From positions 62,001-126,000 of the forward strand of contig NZ_BOOB01000009.1 of NCBI RefSeq assembly GCF_016863015.1: DNA of 64,000 nt, in the 5' to 3' direction. The notes beneath the pieces were generated by a model. It made no database searches. It was not told where the DNA came from and saw only the letters and a list, made by a program, of their open reading frames with translations. Made by a program: the position numbers and the translations under genes. Source of the stretch: Microbispora amethystogenes. GTDB taxonomy: Bacteria; Actinomycetota; Actinomycetes; Streptosporangiales; Streptosporangiaceae. This document shows positions 58,253 to 64,000 of this stretch, piece after piece; the stretch's first letter is position 1, and every line of letters begins with the position of its first letter.

Positions 58253-58525
58253 ATGTACGAGGCTTCCGAGTGGCGCCGCGAGGGTGACACGATCCGCAGG
58301 ACCGTCGCCGCCCGCGACTTCCGTACGGCCATCGCGATCGTCAACGACATCGCGGAGCAGGCCGAGGCGCTGAACCATCATCCCGACATAGACATCCGGT
58401 GGCGCACCCTGCATCTGGCGCTGACCACCCACGACGCGGGCGGTCTCACCGACCTCGACTACAAACTCGCCGCCCGCATCGACGCCATAGTCGCCGACCA
58501 CGAGGCGGGATCCCCTCAGACCTGA
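58253..58525 (+). CDS. Pterin-4a-carbinolamine dehydratase
   Basis: 90-aa DCoH/PhhB protein: FRTAIAIVNDIAEQAEALNHHPDIDIRWRTLHLALTTHDAGGLTDLD. The catalytic NHHPDIDIRW motif and the later THDAGGLT are complete. It regenerates tetrahydrobiopterin by dehydrating 4a-hydroxytetrahydrobiopterin. No aromatic amino-acid hydroxylase gene is adjacent. Confidence 0.95.
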   Translation: MYEASEWRREGDTIRRTVAARDFRTAIAIVNDIAEQAEALNHHPDIDIRWRTLHLALTTHDAGGLTDLDYKLAARIDAIVADHEAGSPQT

Positions 58526-58632
58526 ACCAGCCAGGCCGGCCGGCCTGGTGATGAGTCGTCACGGTGATGAGTTGTCGCGCCCGCACCCGTCACACCTACG
58601 AAGGGACACGACGAGGCGGAAGGACGCGAGTG

Positions 58633-59631
58633 ATGAGTGCGGACACGCGGCTGGAGGAACTGGGCGTGAGCGGTCTGGGCGAGGTCGACGAGTCGGCGTT
58701 CTCGGGGCTGGCGGAGCGGCACCGGCGGGAGCTGCACGTGCACTGCTACCGGATGCTCGGGTCGTTCGAGGACGCCGAGGACACGGTGCAGGAGACGTTC
58801 CTCCGCGCCTGGCGGCGGCGGGAGACCTTCGAGGGGCGGTCGACGTTCCGGGCCTGGCTGTACCGGATCGCCACCAACGCCTGCCTGGACCTGCTCGCCA
58901 AGTGCCGCCCGGAGCCCGCGACCGGCGGCGAGGTGCTGTGGCTGCAGCCCTACCCGGACCGGCTGCTCGACGAGCTGCCCGCGGGCGACGCCGACGAGCC
59001 GGAGACCGTCGCCGTCGCGCGGGAGACGATCGAGCTGGCCTACCTGGTCGCCGTACAGCACCTCGCGCCGCGCCCGCGGGCCGTGCTGATCCTGCGGGAC
59101 GTGCTCGGCTGGCCGGCGAAGGACGTCGCGGAGCTGCTCGGCGACTCCGTCAATTCGGTGAACAGCGCGCTGCAGCGGGCCCGCGCCGGCATGCGGGAGC
59201 ACCTGCCCGCCGAGCGGCAGGACTGGACCGGCGGCGACGAGGACGCCGGGACGCGCGAGCTGGTGCGCCGCTACACCGACGCCAGCGTGGCCACGGACGT
59301 CGACCGGCTCGCCGCACTGCTGCGGGACGACGTCCGCTTCTCGATGCCGCCCACGCCGGGCCTGTACGTCGGCCGCGACACGGTGGTGAACGGCTGGGTC
59401 GCGGGCGGCTTCGAGGACATGGAGCCCATGCGCGCCGTCCTCACCTCCGTGAACCGGCAGCCCGCCGTCGCGTTCTACCTCTGGCGGAAGCGAGAGGGCG
59501 CGTACCTGCCGCTGGCGATCGACGTCCTGCGCGTCACCGGCGGGGCGATCACCGAGATCGTCACCTTCCACGACGACCGGTTCCCCGGGCTCGGGCTGCC
59601 GGAGCGCCTGCCGGCGTACGGCACCGAGTAG
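58633..59631 (+). CDS. ECF-type sigma factor with C-terminal SnoaL-like domain
   Basis: 332 aa. Sigma region 2 (FSGLAERHRRELHVHCYRMLGSFEDAEDTVQETFLRAWRRRETFEGRSTFRAWLYRIATNACLDLL) and region 4 (QHLAPRPRAVLILRDVLGWPAKDVAELLGDSVNSVNSALQRARA) are clear. A C-terminal SnoaL_2-type domain (TRELVRRYTDASVATDVDRLAALLRDDVRFSMPP) follows, as in large ECF groups that lack an anti-sigma partner and are regulated by this domain. ATG 58633 is preferred, GTG 58630 possible. Five bases later a cupin-like/DUF6069 frame begins, probably co-transcribed. Confidence 0.92.
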   Translation: MSADTRLEELGVSGLGEVDESAFSGLAERHRRELHVHCYRMLGSFEDAEDTVQETFLRAWRRRETFEGRSTFRAWLYRIATNACLDLLAKCRPEPATGGEVLWLQPYPDRLLDELPAGDADEPETVAVARETIELAYLVAVQHLAPRPRAVLILRDVLGWPAKDVAELLGDSVNSVNSALQRARAGMREHLPAERQDWTGGDEDAGTRELVRRYTDASVATDVDRLAALLRDDVRFSMPPTPGLYVGRDTVVNGWVAGGFEDMEPMRAVLTSVNRQPAVAFYLWRKREGAYLPLAIDVLRVTGGAITEIVTFHDDRFPGLGLPERLPAYGTE

Positions 59632-59636
59632 TCCCG

Positions 59637-60386
59637 GTGCGGACGCTCGCGCTGCGCGGCGGCGCGCGTGTCGCGGTGGTCGCGGCCGAGTGGCGCGACG
59701 CGTTCGGCGTCGTCACCCGCGGGCGGGTGCAACTGGAGCTGCGCGACGGCGAGCCCGGGCCGGTCCTCGGACGCGACGCCGGGTTCTGGCTCCGGGGCAC
59801 CGGCGTCCGCGCCCTGCGCAACCCCGGCCGTCGTACGGCGAGGGTCCGCGTCGTCACCCTCGGAGGCCAGGACCGTCACCCGCCCGTCAACACACCCCGT
59901 ACGCCGGCTACCGGACAACAGAGGAACGACATGAACAGCGTGAACGACACCGATGTCGTCGTAGGCCCGGCAGCGGGCCGGGCCGGCCACACCCACCGAT
60001 TCCGCGGGCTCGCCGGCACCGGCCTCATCGCCACGCTCGCAGCGATGGCGGCCACCACCCTCGCCGCTGCGCTCGCCCAGGCCGTCGGCGTCGACTTCGC
60101 GATCCCCAATGGTGGCGAGACGATCCCGTTGCCCGGGTTCGCCGTGGTGACCGGTTTCTTCTCGGCCGTGGGCATCGTCATCGCGGTCGCCCTTCTCCGT
60201 TGGAGCGCTCGCCCCGCCGAGCGATTCGTGTGGACGGCGGTGTCGCTGACCGCGATTTCGTTGGTCCCGCCCCTCCTCTCCGGGGCGAACACAGCCGCCA
60301 CCATCTCCCTCCTCGGGCTACACCTCGTCCCTGCGACGGTGATGATCCCCACCCTGGCGCGGAGTCTCCGCGCCCGGACGGATTAA
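59637..60386 (+). CDS. Cupin-like N-terminus fused in frame to DUF6069 membrane protein
   Basis: 249 aa from GTG 59637, 5 bp after the sigma-factor stop. Residues 1-80 look like half a cupin (VTRGRVQLELRDGEPGPVLGRDAGFWLRGTGVRALRNPGRRTARVRVVTLGG). A second start, ATG 59931, has its own ribosome site (AGAGGA, 5 nt spacing) and begins a complete 151-aa DUF6069 protein with four membrane helices (LIATLAAMAATTLAAALAQAV to LHLVPATVMIPTLARS). No stop separates the parts, and GC-rich third positions continue through the join. Either one fused protein or two nested products is possible. Confidence 0.72.
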   Translation: MRTLALRGGARVAVVAAEWRDAFGVVTRGRVQLELRDGEPGPVLGRDAGFWLRGTGVRALRNPGRRTARVRVVTLGGQDRHPPVNTPRTPATGQQRNDMNSVNDTDVVVGPAAGRAGHTHRFRGLAGTGLIATLAAMAATTLAAALAQAVGVDFAIPNGGETIPLPGFAVVTGFFSAVGIVIAVALLRWSARPAERFVWTAVSLTAISLVPPLLSGANTAATISLLGLHLVPATVMIPTLARSLRARTD

Positions 60387-60650
60387 CGATCCCGCGACAG
60401 GCCAACGCGCGGCGCAAGGGCGTGCGCGAGCGCACCACCGTGGTCCCTGCGGCCCTGTGCGAGCGCACCATCGTGGTCGTCCCTGCGGCCCTGCGCCGCC
60501 ACCCGCCACGCCGAAGCCGAGTCGCGTGGGCGAAAAAGCACACGGCACCGTGGCTTCCCCCGTGGAGCCGGCTCCTGCGCGGCGGTTTGAGCCGGATCTG
60601 GCCCCTGGGGTCGGCGTCAGGCTCAAGCCGCGCCAGGACGCGCTCGCGCC

Positions 60651-60716
60651 CGAGCCCTGACGCCCGAGCCCGCGCCCGCGCCCGAGCCCGCGCCCGCGCC
60701 CGAGCCCGAGCCCGCG
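60651..60716. repeat. GC-only hexamer array (CCCGAG/CCCGCG)
   Basis: About eleven tandem hexamers mixing GCCCGA and GCCCGC units, forming strong (GC)n-like secondary structure. Not a CRISPR: no spacers. Confidence 0.85.
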
Positions 60717-60981
60717 CAAGGCTGCCACCCCCGTAGCCGCGGGGCAGGGAGCGCTGGGTGCGGCGTGGGAGATGGGAAGGAATCGGCACATACCTGTGGG
60801 GCTGGCTCGGAAGTTGACGACAATTCCTATCCGTGGGGTGACATACGCCGAATTATCCAGTTCGCTCGCGCGATATCGGCCGGTGAAAAAGCATCGCGAC
60901 CTCCTCCCGGGTGGGCAGAATTTCTGCGCGCCTGTGACCCCAACAACTTGCTGCTCAGGGATGTTCAGGGAGCGGCAGCAT

Positions 60982-61012
60982 GAGAGAATTCATACATAGT
61001 TTCGATTCTCTC
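60982..61012 (+). promoter_or_regulatory. Inverted repeat in the leader of the DUF222/HNH gene
   Basis: GAGAGAAT-N15-ATTCTCTC, perfect 8-bp arms. The 3' arm abuts the ribosome site GGGGAGG, so the hairpin could hide it or serve as an operator. Confidence 0.55.
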
Positions 61013-61023
61013 GGGGAGGTGTG

Positions 61024-63393
61024 ATGGATCTGTTTGATTCTGATCCTGGCCACCTCCAGCGTTCTAATGATATCGGCGACGATTGGTGGGATCAGCTCAC
61101 CGCCGGCTCGCCCCTGTGGTCACCCGAAGACTCGCTCGCTCGCGAATATGTGCCGATTGTCGACCCTGGGACGGCAAAGCACACGGGCCGGCTCGATAAC
61201 ACGGCGGAATCGCCCGGACCTGCCCGTTCATTCACAACCCGTGGTGGCACGGCGTCCGATGCCGAATCCACCCACGATGAGATCACGGGTGATGCTTCTC
61301 CTGATGGCGCCGGGGGTGCTGGCAGCGGTGATCCCACTGGCATTTTCGGCGACGCGTCCGGCAGCGCTTCCGCTGATACTCCCGGTGGCGCGCCTGGTGG
61401 TGCGTCCGATGGCGCGCCCGGTGGTGCGTCTAATGGCGCCTTCGGCGGTGCTTCCGGCGGTGCTTGTGGTGGTGCTTTCGGCGCTGGGTCGTCGTCGTGG
61501 GTGGCGGTGGCGGCGGTTGTCGAGGCGGCGCGGGCGGTGGCGCTGGTGCCGGTGCCCGAGGCGGTGGAGGTGTGTCTGACCGAGGCCGAGGAGTTGCTGT
61601 CGGCGCGCGACCGGATCACTTCAGCGTTGGCCGCCCGGGTCGGCCGGGTGCACCGGGCCGGGGAGGCGAAGAGCCATGGGCATGCGTCCACCAAGTTGTG
61701 GCTGCGTAGCGCCGGGGGGATGACGCCTGCGGGAGCCGCCCGGTTGGTGACGATGAGCCTGGAACTGCACCGCCTCTCGCAGGTGCGCGAGCGCTTCGCC
61801 GAAGGCACCTTGCCCGAGGGCATTGTGGAGGCGATCTGCACCGCGACCTCCGGGCTGACCGACGACCAGGCCACCACCGCCGAGCGAATCTTGCTGGAGT
61901 TGGCGGGGTCGGCGGGTGCGGCGGAGGTGGCCAAGGCGGGGCGGTATCTGCGGGCGGTGCTGGACCCCGACGGGCATGAGAAGGATGAGCAGGCGGACTT
62001 CGACCGCCGGTTCTTCCGGGTCCGTCGGCGCAGGAGCGGCGGTGTGGAGGGGGAGTTCTACCTGCCGGTGGAGGCCGCCGCGCGGTTGCAGCACCTGTTC
62101 GACGTCTACGCCAAGCCCAAGGCGGAGGGTGATGACCGGACGCTGAGTGTGCGGAACGCCGACGCGCTGATCGCGCTCCTGGAGAACAAGATCGCCACCG
62201 AGCTTCTGGTACTGGTCAACGCCGAATCCCTCCCCGACGACCCTCCAGCCGAGGACTGCGCAACCGAGGACCCTGCAGCCGGGCATCCCGCAGACAACCT
62301 CGCCGGCACGGCCGCGTCAGGCACGGATTTCTCGGGGGACCATCCCACAGATACCGGCCCCCCGAGCGGCTTTCCCTCGGACGAGGGCGAGCCCACCGTT
62401 GAGGAGTGCGCCGGCGAAGAGGCAGCGGGTGCGGAGCCTGGCACTCGGCCATTGACCGTCAGCCCCGAACACACAGCCACAGTGCCCCCGGCGGGCACTG
62501 ATAGCTCTGCCGACGATGATGGGTGCTCGGCCGTTGCGCACTCCGCAGGAGATGACACCTCCCCTGCCGCCTTCCCTGCCGCGACCTCCGCGGCCGCAGG
62601 TGCGGGCGGTGACGGACAGGAGCCCGCCACCGGCCGCCCAGCCGCCGGTAGCTCGCCCACCGACGGTCCTGTCGCCTGGCCGCACTTCGACCCAACCGAA
62701 AACGACGAGCGCGGCGACCTGCGCGACGGCGATGACATCCAGCAGGGCCACGCCAATGACCCCGACGACGACCCCGGCGCTCAAGAAGAGGGGACCGAGC
62801 AGGGACACCACAGAAACCGAGTGCGGCGGTCGCAGCAGGCACCCCCGCAGCAGGCGCATGCCCCTGATCCTCCACTGGAGCACAACGCTCCGCCGGGTGC
62901 GGATCACGGCGGCGACGCCTGGCCAGGAGCCGACGCTCGGTCGGGGTTGGGGGTGAATGGTCCGCCGGGGGTGTGGTTGCGGGGGTTGCCGGGGCTGATC
63001 CTGGCGACCGGGCATCTGCTGCCCGTCTCCAGCGTGCACCGGCTGGCTCGCACCAGCACTTTGGTGAGGATCGTCATGGATGCCGCTGGGCAGGTGCTGG
63101 ACATGGGCCGCAAGGTTCGCCTGGCCACCCCGGCCCAGCGGCGGGCGGTCTTCGCCCGGTATGCCACCTGCTGGGTCGACGGCTGCCCCCTGCCCGCCAC
63201 GATGTGCCAGATCGACCACGCCGACGACTGGTGCAGCGGCGGGCTTACCGACTTGAAGCTGCTCGGGCCGGCGTGCCAGTTCCACAACCGCGACCGCTAC
63301 CGCCACCCCACTCGCTACACCCGCCGCAACATCGGCGACGACCGTTGGGCCTTCGCCTACCGCAATCCCCGCACCAACCGGAGACGCCTATGA
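61024..63393 (+). CDS. DUF222 / HNH endonuclease (13E12-family) with long low-complexity inserts
   Basis: 789 aa. Residues about 75-150 are a Gly/Ala/Ser-rich repeat (GGAPGGASDGAPGGASNGAF). DUF222 (13E12) spans about 155-395 (LTEAEELLSARDRITSALAARVGRVHRAGEAKSHGHASTKLWLR). An acidic Pro/Glu/Asp/Thr-rich spacer of about 230 residues follows (about 395-640), then the HNH domain at the end: DGCPLPATMCQIDHADDWCSGGLTDLKLLGPACQFHNRDRYRHP. Members are multicopy in actinobacteria and are often seen as selfish or mobile-intron-like elements; the activity is a probable DNA nuclease. ATG 61024 follows GGGGAGG; GTG 61021 would add one residue. Confidence 0.9.
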   Translation: MDLFDSDPGHLQRSNDIGDDWWDQLTAGSPLWSPEDSLAREYVPIVDPGTAKHTGRLDNTAESPGPARSFTTRGGTASDAESTHDEITGDASPDGAGGAGSGDPTGIFGDASGSASADTPGGAPGGASDGAPGGASNGAFGGASGGACGGAFGAGSSSWVAVAAVVEAARAVALVPVPEAVEVCLTEAEELLSARDRITSALAARVGRVHRAGEAKSHGHASTKLWLRSAGGMTPAGAARLVTMSLELHRLSQVRERFAEGTLPEGIVEAICTATSGLTDDQATTAERILLELAGSAGAAEVAKAGRYLRAVLDPDGHEKDEQADFDRRFFRVRRRRSGGVEGEFYLPVEAAARLQHLFDVYAKPKAEGDDRTLSVRNADALIALLENKIATELLVLVNAESLPDDPPAEDCATEDPAAGHPADNLAGTAASGTDFSGDHPTDTGPPSGFPSDEGEPTVEECAGEEAAGAEPGTRPLTVSPEHTATVPPAGTDSSADDDGCSAVAHSAGDDTSPAAFPAATSAAAGAGGDGQEPATGRPAAGSSPTDGPVAWPHFDPTENDERGDLRDGDDIQQGHANDPDDDPGAQEEGTEQGHHRNRVRRSQQAPPQQAHAPDPPLEHNAPPGADHGGDAWPGADARSGLGVNGPPGVWLRGLPGLILATGHLLPVSSVHRLARTSTLVRIVMDAAGQVLDMGRKVRLATPAQRRAVFARYATCWVDGCPLPATMCQIDHADDWCSGGLTDLKLLGPACQFHNRDRYRHPTRYTRRNIGDDRWAFAYRNPRTNRRRL

Positions 63394-63420
63394 GGGCGGG
63401 CGCCTTGATGCCTCTGGTTG

Positions 63421-63459
63421 GTCAGCCGAACAGGTCAGCCGAACAGGTCAGCCGAACAG
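63421..63459. repeat. Three exact 13-bp copies over a stop codon
   Basis: GTCAGCCGAACAG three times in a row (63421-63459), then a decayed GTCGGCC. The minus-strand stop of the spermidine-synthase-like gene (63450-63448) lies in the third copy. Confidence 0.97.
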
Positions 63460-64000
63460 GTCGGCCGGGGGCACGGGAGCGAGGACGGCGTCGCCGTCGT
63501 TGATGGGGGCGGCTCCGGCGACCAGCCGGGTCAGGTCCTCACCCGCGACGCATCGGGCCTGGGTGAGGCCGCCCGCGGCCCGGCGGGTCAGTGCCTCAAC
63601 GGGCAACTGCCCGGGGGCCGCCGTCAGGATGACGTTGCCGAACCTGCGGCCGCGCAGAATGCCGGGCTCGGCGATCAGGGCGGTGTGCGGGAACACGCGG
63701 GCAACCGTGGAGACGACCCGTTTGACGAAGGGCAGGCCCTTGCCGTCCGCCACGTTGATCAGGGCGGTTCCGGAGGGCCGCAGCACGCGGGCGATCTCCG
63801 TCATGTATTCCGTGGTCGCGAGTTCGACCGGCATGGTCGCGCCCGTGAACGCGTCGAGCACGAACAGGTCGGCCGAGGCGTCCGGCAGGGCGGCGGTCGC
63901 CGCGCGGCCGTCCGCCACCCGGACCTTCAGCCGGGGCACGGACTTGAGACTCAGCTGGTCGCGTACGAGCTGGACCAGCCCGGCGTCCGGTTCGACGACG
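63448..64000 (-). CDS. Spermidine-synthase-like methyltransferase fold (partial, continues past the window)
   Basis: The visible 184 residues are the C-terminal part of a spermidine/spermine-synthase-like protein: the Rossmann motif side VEPDAGLVQLVRDQL, LKVRVADGRAATAALPDASADLFVLDAFTGATMPVELATTEYMTEIARVLRPSGTALINVADGKGLPFVKRVVSTVARVFP, ending PADLFG. Such proteins, often fused to MFS-like helices, are common in actinobacteria and need not make spermidine. The start lies beyond 64000, and the reading frame is open at the edge. Confidence 0.8.
   Translation of the reverse strand, partial: VVEPDAGLVQLVRDQLSLKSVPRLKVRVADGRAATAALPDASADLFVLDAFTGATMPVELATTEYMTEIARVLRPSGTALINVADGKGLPFVKRVVSTVARVFPHTALIAEPGILRGRRFGNVILTAAPGQLPVEALTRRAAGGLTQARCVAGEDLTRLVAGAAPINDGDAVLAPVPPADLFG

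Larger units (their letters stand above)
60387..61020. other. Repeat-rich noncoding region
   Basis: No supported gene. It contains an imperfect tandem duplication of about 36 bp (60421-60493, unit around GTGCGCGAGCGCACCA...CCTGCGGCCCT) and a GC-only array of CCCGAG/CCCGCG hexamers at about 60651-60716. Apparent ORFs with ARARAR runs are artefacts of that array. From about 60800 the sequence becomes less GC-rich and leads to the next gene. Confidence 0.6.

Noticed and set aside
60178-60789. 203-aa minus-strand frame with ARARAR runs
   Set aside because: Caused by the GC hexamer array; no start signal and no conserved part.

Overview
This is a high-GC (about 70% or more) actinomycete chromosome segment. 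GC-rich third codon positions, frequent GTG/TTG starts, DUF222/HNH, roadblock/LC7, DUF2332 and DUF4032 proteins, a CBM2-GH5 cellulase and a lone SecA2 all fit a filamentous soil actinobacterium. Streptosporangiales is my guess, but nothing in the window fixes the genus.

Layout. 1-9.5 kb: secreted GH5 cellulase, membrane-anchored barrel-like protein with an apparent ATT start, SecA2, VOC protein, secreted six-repeat protein, DMT transporter, and a divergent FAD monooxygenase/TetR pair with two identical-architecture operators. 9.4-15.4 kb: GNAT, then a catabolic operon (APH-like phosphotransferase plus three acyl-CoA dehydrogenases) and a TetR gene; near-identical operators lie in front of the operon and of the TetR gene. 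15.5-24.6 kb: NERD-like protein, tRNA-Lys(CTT), secreted alpha/beta hydrolase, IS605-type TnpB with its omega-RNA/right-end hairpin, MmyB-like regulator/SDR pair, a toxin pseudogene with two in-frame stops beside its intact antitoxin, a small RAMA-like protein and an EndoQ-family nuclease. 24.7-29.8 kb: SIS isomerase and LacI regulator with paired operators, secreted SMI1/KNR4 protein, DUF2332 protein, methyltransferase.

29.9-40.3 kb is the most unusual part: a compact biosynthetic locus. A divergent promoter region separates a single-protein NRPS (C-A-PCP-TE fused to an MFS exporter; TE nucleophile position is Cys) from an Asp/Asn-hydroxylase-like dioxygenase, an FkbH-like glyceryl-loading enzyme fused to a carrier domain, and a GT1 glycosyltransferase. 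A perfect TGGGAGCGCTCCCA palindrome, the CelR/CebR box that controls cellulose use in actinomycetes, lies in that promoter region. The parts suggest a small glyceryl-aminoacyl, probably glycosylated and exported metabolite made under cello-oligosaccharide control. This is inference, but each part is visible.

40.4-64 kb: SDR, geranylgeranyl-reductase-like flavoprotein, Tat-exported serine hydrolase, Fic protein, CBM13-pectate lyase with a palindromic operator, TenA-like protein, SRPBCC protein, AlkZ-type HTH_42 protein, Dps, lipoprotein, MFS exporter, a roadblock/LC7 operon without a GTPase, TudS-like DUF523 protein, DUF4032, DUF885, class II aldolase, PCD, ECF-type sigma factor with SnoaL domain, a cupin-like/DUF6069 in-frame fusion, a repeat-rich noncoding stretch, DUF222/HNH protein, and the 3' part of a spermidine-synthase-like gene cut by the window end.

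A recurrent structural feature is a short (12-20 bp) tandem duplication lying on or beside stop codons, seen at six gene ends.
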